Shown: positions 53,835 to 62,675, numbered from the stretch's first letter. The stretch is DNA of 64,000 nt from Nodularia sphaerocarpa UHCC 0038 (GCF_022376295.1 NZ_CP060140.1:3042356-3106355); one strand, 5' to 3'. The notes: a model not told the origin generated them from the sequence alone. Numbers and translations: made by a program.

Positions 53835-55178
53835 TTGGCTAACGTAATTGTCATAGGTGCCCAGTGGGGCGATGAAGGAAAAGGTAAAATAACAGATTTA
53901 CTCAGCCGCTCCGCAGATGTGGTGGTACGTTACCAAGGGGGAGTGAACGCTGGACATACCATAGTAGTCGAAGGTCAGACGTTTAAGCTGCACTTAATCC
54001 CCTCTGGTATTCTGTACCCAAATACTGAGTGTATTATTGGCTGTGGAACAGTCATAGATCCACAGGTCTTAATAGCAGAACTCGATCAACTCGAAGAATT
54101 AAATATTTCTACTGCCAAGCTGTTAATATCTGAAACAGCCCATGTCACGATGCCTTATCATCGGTTGATTGACCAGGCATCAGAGGAGCGACGCGGAAGT
54201 TATAAAATCGGCACTACAGGTAGAGGCATTGGCCCCACCTATGCTGATAAATCAGAGCGTACAGGCATCAGAATTTTAGACTTGATGGACTCCGAAGCGC
54301 TACGTGAGAAATTGGAATGGACGATTAATTATAAAAACACAATTTTAGAAAAACTTTACAACCTACCACCCCTCAATCCCCAAGAAGTAATTGAGCAATA
54401 TCTTGGTTACGCTGAACGCTTGCGGCCTTACGTGGTTGATACATCATTAAAAATATATGATTCGATCCTGAAGCGGCGCAATATTTTGTTTGAAGGCGCA
54501 CAAGGTACGCTTCTTGATTTAGATCATGGTACTTACCCCTATGTCACCTCTTCTAACCCGGTAGCGGGTGGGGCTTGCGTTGGTACGGGTCTGGGACCGA
54601 CAATGATTGATCGGGTGATTGGGGTGTCAAAAGCGTACACGACGCGGGTAGGAGAAGGACCTTTTCCCACCGAATTAGATGGAGAAGTGGGAGAATTATT
54701 GTGCGATCGCGGGGCGGAATTTGGCACAACTACAGGACGCAAGCGGCGCTGTGGCTGGTTTGATGCCGTTATCGGTCGCTATGCAGTGCGAATTAATGGT
54801 ATGGACTGTATGGCCCTTACCAAACTCGATGTTCTCGACGAACTAGAGGAAATTCAAGTCTGTGTCGCCTACGAAATAGATGGGGAACGTTGCGAACACT
54901 TCCCCACCAGTTCCCGTCGGTTTGCTCAATGTCGCCCGATTTACAAAACCCTCCCAGGATGGCAGGTATCGACGAAGGAATGTCGTACGCTGGAAGACTT
55001 ACCGCAGCAAGCACTAGACTACCTGAAATTCTTAGCCGAATTGATGGAAGTTCCCATTGCGATCGTCTCATTAGGAGCTAGTCGCGATCAAACCATCATC
55101 GTTGAAGACCCAATTCACGGGCCAAAACGTGCCTTATTGCATCCTGACGGTACACCAGCCTCTTTGCTAAGTGCTTAG
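53835..55178 (+). CDS. purA: adenylosuccinate synthetase (TTG start)
   Basis: PurA converts IMP, GTP and aspartate to adenylosuccinate in AMP synthesis. The 447-residue product begins (as read with Met) MANVIVIGAQWGDEGKGKIT, the invariant PurA N-terminus, so the TTG at 53835 is the true start although it is non-ATG. Other signatures: VVRYQGGVNAGHTIVV, GTTGRGIGPTYADKSERTGI, LFEGAQGTLLDLDHGTYPYV, GPFPTELDGEVG and GTTTGRKRRCGWFD. No strong ribosome site precedes it. The gene is divergent from the kinase operon. Confidence 0.97.
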   Translation: MANVIVIGAQWGDEGKGKITDLLSRSADVVVRYQGGVNAGHTIVVEGQTFKLHLIPSGILYPNTECIIGCGTVIDPQVLIAELDQLEELNISTAKLLISETAHVTMPYHRLIDQASEERRGSYKIGTTGRGIGPTYADKSERTGIRILDLMDSEALREKLEWTINYKNTILEKLYNLPPLNPQEVIEQYLGYAERLRPYVVDTSLKIYDSILKRRNILFEGAQGTLLDLDHGTYPYVTSSNPVAGGACVGTGLGPTMIDRVIGVSKAYTTRVGEGPFPTELDGEVGELLCDRGAEFGTTTGRKRRCGWFDAVIGRYAVRINGMDCMALTKLDVLDELEEIQVCVAYEIDGERCEHFPTSSRRFAQCRPIYKTLPGWQVSTKECRTLEDLPQQALDYLKFLAELMEVPIAIVSLGASRDQTIIVEDPIHGPKRALLHPDGTPASLLSA

Positions 55179-55237
55179 ATGTGCTGACAACAGAAAACAG
55201 ACAACTGATAACTGATAACTAAAAACTAAGAACTTGT

Positions 55238-55537
55238 ATGGCTATTAAAGTCGAATCTCAAAAGCGACCAGAAGGTAGTAAGCCAAATGCTTTACGCCGT
55301 TCTGGTCTGATCCCAGCCAATTTGTACGGTCACAAAGGTGCTGAATCAATTTCTCTGGTAGTTCCAGCTAAAACCGTTGAGCGTATGCTCAAATTTGCTG
55401 ATGTTAACAAAACAGAAATTGAACTGGATATCCCAGAACTGGAGTGGACAGGTACAACTGTACTCAGAGAAGTTCAATCCCATCCAGCGAAGGGTTTTAT
55501 CTACCACGTGAGCTTTTTTGCAACTCCGAAAGACTAA
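55238..55537 (+). CDS. rplY: 50S ribosomal protein L25
   Basis: A 99-residue short-form L25, which binds 5S rRNA in the large subunit. Motifs: GSKPNALRRSGLIPANLYGH near residue 14, and LREVQSHPAKGFIYHVSFF at the C-terminus. The cyanobacterial short form lacks the C-terminal CTC domain. It lies about 60 bases downstream of purA, with TGATAAC-type repeats between, and ends at a strong terminator. Confidence 0.94.
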   Translation: MAIKVESQKRPEGSKPNALRRSGLIPANLYGHKGAESISLVVPAKTVERMLKFADVNKTEIELDIPELEWTGTTVLREVQSHPAKGFIYHVSFFATPKD

Positions 55538-55595
55538 TACAGACGCTTAATTTGTATTTCTCGCAACTTAAAAATTTGTGATAATTGTTGATTAT

Positions 55596-55620
55596 ACCAG
55601 GGGTTAAACCCTGGTTTTTT
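55596..55620 (+). terminator. Rho-independent terminator after rplY
   Basis: A 7-bp stem (ACCAGGG at 55596-55602 with CCCTGGT at 55609-55615), a 6-base loop and a T run to 55620. It ends the purA-rplY unit. Confidence 0.9.
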
Positions 55621-55729
55621 GTTACAAGCCTCAGAGGAAGGGTTTATCAGTTTGTCTGTGACCTTGTACAATGCGTGAATCCTGCGGGATTGATTGCCAA
55701 TTTCTGTAAATATCCAATCCACAATTTTT

Positions 55730-57259
55730 ATGACACAAGTAAATCTTCCAGTTTTAATTCAGCAGATGTTACAGCCGGGATTTTATCCCCATCCAGTTAC
55801 AGAACCAATTCAACTGATTCAAACTCATATTTCCTATGTCTTACTTACAGGAGATTACGCCTATAAGCTGAAAAAACCAGTGAATTTTGGCTTTTTGGAT
55901 TTTTCGACTTTAGAAAAACGCAAACATTTTTGTCAGGAAGAATTACGGTTAAATCAACGCGGTGCGGCTGAACTGTATTTGGAAGTATTACCTGTGACTA
56001 TGGTTGATGAGCAACATCATCTGGGGGGAGCAGGAAAGGCTGTAGAATATGCGCTGAAAATGCGCCAGTTTCCCCAGGAGTTGCTGTTTAGCACATTATT
56101 TGAGCAAGGTAAGTTAAATGAGACTCACCTGGAGGATTTGGGGAAAGTTGTGGCTGAATATCACGCTAAATCTACAACTAACGATTATATTCGCAGTTTT
56201 GGCGAAGTGCCGCAGGTAAGGGCAGCAATTGATGAGAATTACCAACAAACTGATAAGTATATTGGTGGTCCTCAGACACCCAAACAGTTTCAGGAGACAA
56301 AGCAATATACAGACAACTTTTTTTTAGAACGTCCAGAATTATTTACCAGCCGAGTTGAAAATAACTATATCCGCGAATGTCACGGTGATTTACACCTGAG
56401 AAATATTGCTCTGTGGCATGATAAGATTACCCTCTTTGACTGCATTGAGTTTAATGAGCCGTTTCGCTTTGTCGATGTTATGTATGATGTGGCGTTTACG
56501 GTGATGGATTTAGAGGCGCGACAACGCCCTGATTTGGCTAATGCGTTTTTGAATACCTACGTTGAGCAAACTGGTGATTGGGAAGGTTTGCAGGTACTAC
56601 CTTTGTATTTAAGCCGTCAGGCTTATGTTAGGGCGAAGGTGACTTCATTTCTGTTAGATGACCTTGGTGTGCCGGCGACAGCTAAGGAAGAGGCGGCAAA
56701 AACGGCGGCACAATATTATCACCAGGCTTGGGAGTATACTAAACCCAAAGCCGGAAAACTGCTTTTAATGTCTGGGCTGTCGGGTTCGGGAAAGTCTACA
56801 ACTGCAAAATATTTAGCCCGTGAATTCAAAGCTATTCAGATTCGCTCTGATGCAGTGCGGAAACATTTGGGGGGAATTTCTCTTGGGGAACGTGGTGGGG
56901 ATGATTTATATACCCCTGAGATGACTCAAAAAACTTATGCTCGATTATTGGATTTGGGAATTATCCTGGCGCAGCAAGGTTTTAATGTGATTTTAGATGC
57001 GAAGTATGATAAAGAACATCTGCGACAAGAGGCGATCGCCAAAGCAGAAAAACACCAACTTCCCCTGCAAATCATTTACTGCACAGCACCTTTAGAAGTT
57101 GTGCAAGAACGTCTGGCTAAACGCACTGGTGATATTGCTGATGCTACAGTCGATTTATTAACATCGCAAGTTCAGCAAGCCGAAGCATTTACCGCCGCCG
57201 AAAAACCCTATGTGCAGATTTGGGATACAACTCAACCGCCACAGACACAATTAAAATAG
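55730..57259 (+). CDS. APH-like kinase + AAA (P-loop) kinase fusion
   Basis: A 509-residue two-domain protein. The N-terminal half is an aminoglycoside phosphotransferase/choline-kinase-like domain with YAYKLKKPVNFGFLDFSTLE, the catalytic loop CHGDLHLRNIAL, and FDCIEFNEPFRFVDVMYDVA. The C-terminal half is a zeta-toxin/AAA_33-type P-loop kinase with LLMSGLSGSGKSTTAKYLA and IRSDAVRKHL. Such fusions are common in cyanobacteria and proteobacteria but their substrate is not established; no antibiotic resistance is implied. The ATG at 55730 (MTQVNLPVLIQQ) is preferred to one at 55694. Confidence 0.9.
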   Translation: MTQVNLPVLIQQMLQPGFYPHPVTEPIQLIQTHISYVLLTGDYAYKLKKPVNFGFLDFSTLEKRKHFCQEELRLNQRGAAELYLEVLPVTMVDEQHHLGGAGKAVEYALKMRQFPQELLFSTLFEQGKLNETHLEDLGKVVAEYHAKSTTNDYIRSFGEVPQVRAAIDENYQQTDKYIGGPQTPKQFQETKQYTDNFFLERPELFTSRVENNYIRECHGDLHLRNIALWHDKITLFDCIEFNEPFRFVDVMYDVAFTVMDLEARQRPDLANAFLNTYVEQTGDWEGLQVLPLYLSRQAYVRAKVTSFLLDDLGVPATAKEEAAKTAAQYYHQAWEYTKPKAGKLLLMSGLSGSGKSTTAKYLAREFKAIQIRSDAVRKHLGGISLGERGGDDLYTPEMTQKTYARLLDLGIILAQQGFNVILDAKYDKEHLRQEAIAKAEKHQLPLQIIYCTAPLEVVQERLAKRTGDIADATVDLLTSQVQQAEAFTAAEKPYVQIWDTTQPPQTQLK

Positions 57260-57287
57260 GTACTTCACTCATAGTATTTATTAGCTT

Positions 57288-57794
57288 ATGGCAGCACCAA
57301 ATAATCAAGGTTTACCCCCCATTTCGCCAGAATTTTACTCTCAACTCATATTTGGGGGATTTTTAATATTCATCTTGACCCTGGCGGGGTTTTCACTACC
57401 CCTGAGTATCTTCGTCGGTATTATTGCGGGTTTCGTTTTAGGTTGGTTTACAAATTCTAGTAAAAATAGCCCCCAGGAAACGACTGTAGCCTCCTCTGAT
57501 GGTATCGACGCAGGACTAAAATACTGGTTATTTTTTCTGTTAGGCTTTTCCTTTTTGGGGTATTCTCCACCTGTAAGTATTTTGCTGGGTGGAATCGCTG
57601 CTATCGGTGGCGGCTGGATTACGGCTTGGTGGGGAAGCAAGGAAGAAACGAAAACTCAGCTACCACTGGAAGCTTTAGATATGGACACAAGTGACAGTCC
57701 TAGAGAAAGAATCACTAAACAGCAGAGAAGAAAACTTACCCGTCGTTATCGTCGGGCTTCTGGAAGTTTCAATTTTAGGTTTTGGGAAAGATGA
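57288..57794 (+). CDS. hypothetical four-helix membrane protein
   Basis: A 168-residue protein not matched to a named family. It has two hydrophobic pairs with internal similarity (GFLIFILTLAGFSLPLSIFV with GIIAGFVLGWF; YWLFFLLGFSFLGYSPPVSI with GGIAAIGGGW), suggesting an internal duplication of a two-helix hairpin. The C-terminal 40 residues are basic (KQQRRKLTRRYRRAS) and should lie in the cytoplasm. ATG at 57288; 29 bases after the kinase fusion and close to the next gene, so possibly one operon. Confidence 0.75.
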   Translation: MAAPNNQGLPPISPEFYSQLIFGGFLIFILTLAGFSLPLSIFVGIIAGFVLGWFTNSSKNSPQETTVASSDGIDAGLKYWLFFLLGFSFLGYSPPVSILLGGIAAIGGGWITAWWGSKEETKTQLPLEALDMDTSDSPRERITKQQRRKLTRRYRRASGSFNFRFWER

Positions 57795-57809
57795 GGATAA
57801 TTCGTCAAT

Positions 57810-58601
57810 ATGTTTTTATACCTCTCTAAGTTACTACCACTATTTTTTTATCCTCTGGGACTAGTGAGTATTAGCTTGATAGTGGCATTGGTAACGTTGT
57901 GGAAACGACCACGCATAGCAGCGATCGCCATTTCTTTGGCTTTAAGTTTATTGCTGGTTTGCAGTAATGCTTGGGTGTCAAAATCTTTAGTGCGATCACT
58001 GGAATGGCAACATCTTCCTTCTAACCCAGTCCCGAATGCAGAGGCGATTGTTGTTTTAGGTGGTGCAACTAAATCAGCTTATCCTCCCCGGACTACTGTT
58101 GATTTAAGTGAATCAGGCGATAGGGTAATTTATGCGGCTCAATTATATCGCCAAAACAAAGCCCCAATCATTATTCTCAGTGGAGGACGTATTGATTGGC
58201 GTGGTGGTGGTTCCCCAGAATCGGCAGATATGGCAGATATCCTCACCTCGATTGGTATCCCCTCTGAGGTCATGATCCAGGAACCAGATTCTCTGAATAC
58301 TTATCAAAATGCCGTAAATGTCAAGAAAATTTTACAATCTCGTGGTATTGGTAAAGTATTATTAGTGACTTCGGCAATGCATATGCCGCGATCGCTGAAA
58401 ATTTTCCAGCGTCAAGGTATGGATGTCATTGCTGCACCAACTGATTTTCTCGTCAGTGAAGGTGAACTGCAAGAACTCAGCAGCACTCCCAAAGCTGCTA
58501 TCCTCAATTTATTACCTGACACCAGTAACCTACAGCAATTTACTAACGCCCTCAAAGAATATATTGGCAGTTTTGTATATAGCTGGCGCGGTTGGCTGTG
58601 A
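57810..58601 (+). CDS. YdcF/ElyC family (DUF218) membrane protein
   Basis: A 263-residue protein with two N-terminal helices (KLLPLFFYPLGLVSISLIVA; AIAISLALSLLLVCSNAWV) and a periplasmic DUF218 domain: AEAIVVLGGATKSAYPPRT, IILSGGRIDW, DSLNTYQNAVNVKKIL, and LLVTSAMHMPRSLKIFQRQG. E. coli ElyC affects undecaprenyl-phosphate use and envelope integrity; the reaction is unknown. ATG at 57810, 16 bases after the previous stop. Confidence 0.92.
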   Translation: MFLYLSKLLPLFFYPLGLVSISLIVALVTLWKRPRIAAIAISLALSLLLVCSNAWVSKSLVRSLEWQHLPSNPVPNAEAIVVLGGATKSAYPPRTTVDLSESGDRVIYAAQLYRQNKAPIIILSGGRIDWRGGGSPESADMADILTSIGIPSEVMIQEPDSLNTYQNAVNVKKILQSRGIGKVLLVTSAMHMPRSLKIFQRQGMDVIAAPTDFLVSEGELQELSSTPKAAILNLLPDTSNLQQFTNALKEYIGSFVYSWRGWL

Positions 58602-58656
58602 AAAAACGCGATAAATTGAAGATAATTTGATGAAATAGCTCAGAAATATTCAGAGA

Positions 58657-58878
58657 ATGTCTAAAAACTTACCTTATATTATGCGATCGCCTCAATTTGA
58701 AATTGAGGAAGGTTTTGCTAATTACCACACAACTCAGGAATTCTACCAAGAAGTTCACACCCGCTCAGAGTTTGATAACTATTGCCAGTGGTATGAAATC
58801 ACGGCAGAACAGCATCGTCAGGACTTAGAAAAAATGCGCGGCGAATTAAATATTTTCCAGTGGTTTCGCCGCTCGTAA
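58657..58878 (+). CDS. small hypothetical protein
   Basis: A 73-residue acidic, aromatic-rich protein with no signal or membrane segment (SPQFEIEEGFANYHTTQEFY, DNYCQWYEITAEQHRQDLEK, ending NIFQWFRRS). I do not recognise a family, though the composition and an ATG start look like a real gene. It lies 55 bases after the ElyC-like gene and converges with ftrV, with only 5 bases between the two stops. Confidence 0.6.
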   Translation: MSKNLPYIMRSPQFEIEEGFANYHTTQEFYQEVHTRSEFDNYCQWYEITAEQHRQDLEKMRGELNIFQWFRRS

Positions 58879-58883
58879 GTGAT

Positions 58884-59156
58884 TTAAATGACTTCCAACT
58901 CATTTTCACGTAAATGAGCTTTAAATTTTTTAGTAAACCTGACTAAAATTGGCAGATTAGCGCTGACCGGTCTACCTTGCCATTCAGTAGCAATACCGAT
59001 GACTTCACCTTCTGTACCTTTGATATCAAAAGCCTGACCGCGATGCTCAGGATCATGATACACTACCACCGACTCTTTAACACGGACGCGATCGCCAACT
59101 TTCATAGCAACATTTATATCTAGCTTTTGCTGTTCCACAAGCATCTCCACCTGCAT
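58884..59156 (-). CDS. ftrV: ferredoxin-thioredoxin reductase, variable chain
   Basis: FtrV is the structural partner of the catalytic FtrC chain, which passes electrons from ferredoxin to thioredoxins in the light. The product has the SH3-like FtrV core: MKVGDRVRVKESVVVYHDPE, GQAFDIKGTEGEVIGIATEW, RPVSANLPILVRF and AHLRENELEVI. The family core starts at the Met at 59105 (73 residues, the usual length); the ATG at 59156 would add 17 residues (MQVEMLVEQQKLDINVA). The gene is convergent with the small hypothetical gene and alone on its strand. Confidence 0.93.
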   Translation of the reverse strand: MQVEMLVEQQKLDINVAMKVGDRVRVKESVVVYHDPEHRGQAFDIKGTEGEVIGIATEWQGRPVSANLPILVRFTKKFKAHLRENELEVI

Positions 59157-59263
59157 TCCTCACTGAACTGCTTTCTTGACAAATAAACTGTTTATAACAG
59201 TCAATTTTAAGCTCCCATTGGCACAGAAGCTTTATTTTACGCCTTTGTAACTGCTATACAAAC

Positions 59264-59285
59264 AAAGCCTGCCCATGCAGGCTTT
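59264..59285 (-). terminator. hairpin, probable terminator on the minus strand
   Basis: A perfect 9-bp stem AAAGCCTGC/GCAGGCTTT with a 4-base loop. On the minus strand it is followed by a T-rich stretch (TTTGTTTGT), so it could end transcripts from the PP2C gene about 300 bases upstream before they reach ftrV. Confidence 0.55.
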
Positions 59286-59514
59286 AACAGTTATCAGTTA
59301 TCAGTTATCAGTTAGGAGACAGAATTGGGTTTAAGTCTCCCTCCTTATGCCTTGATAACTCTTCACTGTTCACTGTTCACTGATTTAATAGTGGTTAGTC
59401 AGCGACATTCGGATAGTTAAAAACCCGCCTTGGTTTTGCTGTGCGCTTTAACGACAAATCTAATTCTACAACAATTGACGCTCTGGGAGCTAATTGCTTC
59501 TGTTTTCATACACT

Positions 59515-59539
59515 CCCCTCTCCTTAGTAAGGAGAGGGG
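59515..59539 (-). repeat. dispersed palindrome, 12-bp stem
   Basis: CCCCTCTCCTTA/TAAGGAGAGGGG, an exact match in the stem to 27679-27703 but with the flanking CACCCCCAGCC block on the opposite side, so in inverted orientation. It lies 40 bases past the PP2C stop. Confidence 0.85.
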
Positions 59540-59579
59540 CTGGGGGTGAGGTTCTATATTTTATTAAATCCGCATTCCG

Positions 59580-61580
59580 TTACTTGCGTTCGGGACATAA
59601 TAATTGCATTCTTGGGGGAAGTTGCCGACATAGCTGTGAAAATGCTTGAGGACGAAATTGCAATAAAGCAAATAATCCCAAACTTGTACCCCCCACCACC
59701 ACAGCCAATAATCCCCCAATTAGCACCACAGGCTTACGCCGACTTGGTGGTTTGACTGTAGTGGGGATGGGGATGGGTGACTCAGGAGAATTATCAAGTG
59801 TCAAATCCAAATCCAGCAATGCTTGGGAACTTTCCGCCAAGGTAGATTCTTCTACTAGTTCTTCTGGTGCTTCTAGTTCTTCTGGTGCTTCTAGTTCTTC
59901 TGGTGCTTCTGGTTCTTCTGGTTCTTCTAGTTCTTCTGAAAGCAATGATGGAGTCACCGGCACAAGATATTCTCTGGATACTCGGCAAAGAGTCATGACT
60001 ACAGCAGTATTATCATGACCATTTTTCTCATTTGCTAAATTAATCCAATTGCTGAGGGCATCTTCAACTGAAATTTCACCTGCTAACACGGGTATCACAT
60101 AATCGGGCCAGGATTTTTCTACCAAATTATGATCACTTAAACCATCAGAACACAGCAGCAATACACCGTCTTCTTCCAAAATCAAGCGTTTAATAGCAAT
60201 GTGTAAAAATTCAGCATCTTTTATCCCCAATGCTTGGGTGAGGGCAGTTGCATCTATGCTTTCCAGGGCTGAACGATACAGACTGCGGGCAGAACGCACT
60301 TCTCGCGTCGCCACAATATCATCTACTGTCAGTAGCTGGCAGTAGTTGGAAGTTATCCAATAAGCACGACTATCGCCAATATGAGCTAAATACAGTTCAT
60401 GGGCATTATCTGACTGGCATCCAGAGGTAGTTGGCACTCGTTGCGGCACTTGTACCGCCATCACGAGGGTTGTGGCCATGCGTTCTCTGCCTTGGCGGTT
60501 CTGTTCGTCATTACAAGCACTAATGACATTATTCACTACCCGCAAGCTGGCTTCTAGTTGTGACTGGAATAAATCCGGCGGAATGAGTTCAGTTTGTTCT
60601 GCTACTTCGGTTAACAAAGCCCTGATTTGCAGTTTTAGAGACTGTACAGCCAATTGACTGGCAACTTCACCGCCTTGGTGTCCACCAATACCATCACAAA
60701 CAATGGTTAACCGTGGCATTACTGCGTCATTGAAGTCACTAGCAGTCATGGGGTAGCAATTGTCTTCATTGTGCCGCAATTCCGGTCCAATATCGGTTGC
60801 TCCTGCCACTTGCAGAGTTAAGGGTAATTCTGCCGCAGCTGAAAGTAATAAGGCATTGAGTTGAGTAGAAATAATTTCTAACTGCGCCTCAGTGCTACAC
60901 ATCTGTTGAACGATATTTTCTAATTCTGGAGATACTGGGGTATTTACAGATGCAATCCAAGGCTGCCAACATTGAGCCAAATCCTGTAAACTCGGTTTTT
61001 GAGTATCTGGTGTTTGGTGAAGTTCCAATAGTCGGACACACCAACCGTGCGATCGCACATTATCTGGTATCAATAAACTATGGGCAACTCCTAACTCAGA
61101 TAAAGGTTTCCACAGTTGCAAAATTTGCCATAACCAATAAACTTGTCTCACCGCCGTTGCTTGTTCCCATCCCTGGGCAATACTGGGGTAGAGATTTCCT
61201 CTCTCATCTATCGGCACATTTTCCAGCAAGAGGATATCATCTGCACTTGCTTCTTCAGAGTGAACAAAGCCATAAACTTCCGGCAGGTGTAACCGTTCTG
61301 TATATAGCCTTAAATAAGGCATAACTGCTGTTGGTAACTCTTCAGGTACTGTGGGCGCTAACCCCGGCTGAGTATCTAACCAAACTTGTTGTGTAATTAC
61401 CTCATACCTATCTAGCACCTTAGTTCTGGGTGAAATAGCGGACGCTAAGGAACCACTAGCCCAGAGATAGCGGTGAACTAAAGGAGTTTCGCAACTTGCA
61501 CAAACACTTTCCCCCAGAGGATTAATGGGGTTAGTACAGTCTGGATTGACGCAATAAATTATTTGCTGTGTCGAAATCAT
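59580..61580 (-). CDS. zinc-ribbon + degenerate kinase-like + PP2C phosphatase, membrane-tailed
   Basis: A 666-residue multidomain protein. An N-terminal zinc ribbon uses Cys10, 15, 27 and 30. Residues 40-230 resemble a decayed kinase fold (LGVAHSLLIPDNVRSHGWCV where HRDIKPxN would be), lacking catalytic residues. PP2C spans about 255-515 (IGPELRHNEDNCYPM, VCDGIGGHQGGEVAS, LAHIGDSRAYWI, LLLCSDGLSDHN, GHDNTAVVM). Then a Glu/Pro repeat (EAPEEL units, residues 540-565) and one helix (VVLIGGLLAVVVGGTSLGLF) near the C-terminus. ATG at 61580. Plausibly it reverses a Hanks-type kinase such as the one at 3.3 kb; that is inference. Confidence 0.9.
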   Translation of the reverse strand: MISTQQIIYCVNPDCTNPINPLGESVCASCETPLVHRYLWASGSLASAISPRTKVLDRYEVITQQVWLDTQPGLAPTVPEELPTAVMPYLRLYTERLHLPEVYGFVHSEEASADDILLLENVPIDERGNLYPSIAQGWEQATAVRQVYWLWQILQLWKPLSELGVAHSLLIPDNVRSHGWCVRLLELHQTPDTQKPSLQDLAQCWQPWIASVNTPVSPELENIVQQMCSTEAQLEIISTQLNALLLSAAAELPLTLQVAGATDIGPELRHNEDNCYPMTASDFNDAVMPRLTIVCDGIGGHQGGEVASQLAVQSLKLQIRALLTEVAEQTELIPPDLFQSQLEASLRVVNNVISACNDEQNRQGRERMATTLVMAVQVPQRVPTTSGCQSDNAHELYLAHIGDSRAYWITSNYCQLLTVDDIVATREVRSARSLYRSALESIDATALTQALGIKDAEFLHIAIKRLILEEDGVLLLCSDGLSDHNLVEKSWPDYVIPVLAGEISVEDALSNWINLANEKNGHDNTAVVMTLCRVSREYLVPVTPSLLSEELEEPEEPEAPEELEAPEELEAPEELVEESTLAESSQALLDLDLTLDNSPESPIPIPTTVKPPSRRKPVVLIGGLLAVVVGGTSLGLFALLQFRPQAFSQLCRQLPPRMQLLCPERK

Positions 61581-62176
61581 GAAAGTATAAAGTCAAAAAA
61601 TAAATTAACTTGTGAATTTCGATTAAATTTAAGTTTCCCAGACTTGAACGCTAGAATATACTGGATTCATGTACCCATGACTACAGCTTGTTACTGAAAT
61701 TAACAGAACTTACGCAAAATATCTCTCAAACCCTCTTTTCTTCTCCCTTGGCGCTAGCCTCTCCCTTTGGGAGAAGGGGAGACGCTACGCGGTAAGCGAA
61801 GCTATGCCGAAGGCTTTACGTGTTCTTCGTTCCTTCTCCCTTGGCGCTAGCCTCTCCCTTTGGGAGAAGGGGAGACGCTACGCGAACGTGGTTAATTCCT
61901 TCGTGTTCTTCGTTCCTTCTCCCTTGGCGCTAGCCTCTCCCTTTGGGAGAAGGGGAGACGCTACGCGAACGTGGTTAATTCCTTCTCCCAAGGGGAGACG
62001 CTACGCGAACGTGGTTAATTCTTTCGTGGTTAATTCCTTCGTAACTTGTGCGTAAGTCCTAATTAATCAAACATGATCCTAAAAATATCAAGTTTTGCTT
62101 TCCGTAAACAGTTACAGTTTGGGTGTATCTAATCTCAGAAATACATTTAGATGAATGTAGAGTCTAGGATGGCGTG
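61581..62176. other. intergenic region dominated by a repeat element
   Basis: The PP2C promoter lies right of 61580; the middle is the repeat element at 61708-62057; the right end holds the NfeD gene leader. A plus-strand frame of 83 codons inside the repeats is judged non-coding. Confidence 0.7.
61708..62057. mobile_element. MITE-like element with tandem hairpin units
   Basis: Terminal 9-base inverted repeats ACTTACGCA (61708-61716) and TGCGTAAGT (62049-62057) bound about 350 bases. Inside are three near-identical copies of a unit beginning TTCTCCCTTGGCGCTAGCCT (61741, about 61834, about 61917) and a fourth copy with its centre deleted (about 61983). Each full copy contains a hairpin (CTTCTCCC/GGGAGAAG). 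The dispersed 44-base repeat (61780-61823) is embedded in the first. Confidence 0.7.
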
Positions 62177-62614
62177 ATGCCTATGCCAAGTTATACCTTA
62201 ATCTGGCTCTTGGCAGGATCTGTTCTGTGTTTAATAGAACTTTTCTTACCATCGGCTTTTGTGGAATTCATGATGGGAATTAGTGCCTTTCTCGTGGCGC
62301 TACTATCTCTAGTGGGTTTGGGGAATTTATGGCTACAAGTTGGGGCTTGGTTACTGCTTTCCACAGCTTTAATTTTGCTTTCTCGGCGGTTTTTGCAACC
62401 GCGCCGACGCAAATCGAAAATGCCAGATACAGTTTTAGCCGAAACTTTAACAGAAATTCCGGCTGGGGAAACCGGACGGGTGCTATACGAGGGAAATTCT
62501 TGGCGCGCAAAATGTGACGATGAACAACTGAGCGTAGCACCCAATCAAAGGGTTTATGTAGTCAGAAGAGAAGGCACTACCTTGATTGTGATGCCTAATT
62601 ATTTATTGCATTGA
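62177..62614 (+). CDS. short NfeD-like membrane protein
   Basis: A 145-residue NfeD1b-type protein with two or three hydrophobic helices (LIWLLAGSVLCLIELFLPSA; MGISAFLVALLSLVGLGNLW; VGAWLLLSTALILLS) and a C-terminal OB-fold domain (AGETGRVLYEGNSWRAKCDD, VYVVRREGTTLIVMP). NfeD proteins pair with SPFH/stomatin proteins, and the slipin gene follows 61 bases downstream, as in the E. coli ybbK-ybbL type of pair. Start ATG at 62177; GTG at 62174 and ATG at 62183 are alternatives. Confidence 0.9.
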   Translation: MPMPSYTLIWLLAGSVLCLIELFLPSAFVEFMMGISAFLVALLSLVGLGNLWLQVGAWLLLSTALILLSRRFLQPRRRKSKMPDTVLAETLTEIPAGETGRVLYEGNSWRAKCDDEQLSVAPNQRVYVVRREGTTLIVMPNYLLH

Positions 62615-62628
62615 GTTTGGACTTGTAG

Positions 62629-62648
62629 AGACGCGATGAATCGCGTCT
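62629..62648. repeat. short hairpin between nfeD-like and slipin genes
   Basis: AGACGCGAT and ATCGCGTCT arms with a 2-base loop. Similar palindromes starting GTAGAGACG occur at 36579-36606, and such motifs are common in Nostoc intergenic DNA. Confidence 0.7.
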
Positions 62649-62675
62649 GGGATGAGAAATTAGGAGAATAAATAA

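Larger units (their letters stand above)
59157..59579. other. intergenic region between ftrV and the large PP2C gene
   Basis: Contains the ftrV promoter, the hairpin at 59264-59285, a CAGTTAT heptamer array (59288-59315, four units with the last degenerate), TTCACTG repeats near 59361, and the dispersed palindrome at 59515-59539. No gene is seen. Confidence 0.6.

Noticed and set aside
55585..55866. 93-codon plus-strand frame before the kinase fusion gene
   Set aside because: It overlaps the rplY terminator and the start of the larger, clearly conserved gene in another frame.
59752..60018. Ser/Gly-rich plus-strand frame and an Arg/Thr-rich minus-strand frame
   Set aside because: Both are shadows of the Glu/Pro repeat region in the large PP2C gene on the minus strand.
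61804..62055. 83-codon plus-strand open frame
   Set aside because: It is a translation of the tandem hairpin repeats, with repeated FPSPKGRR-like peptides; no ribosome site and no protein-like composition.
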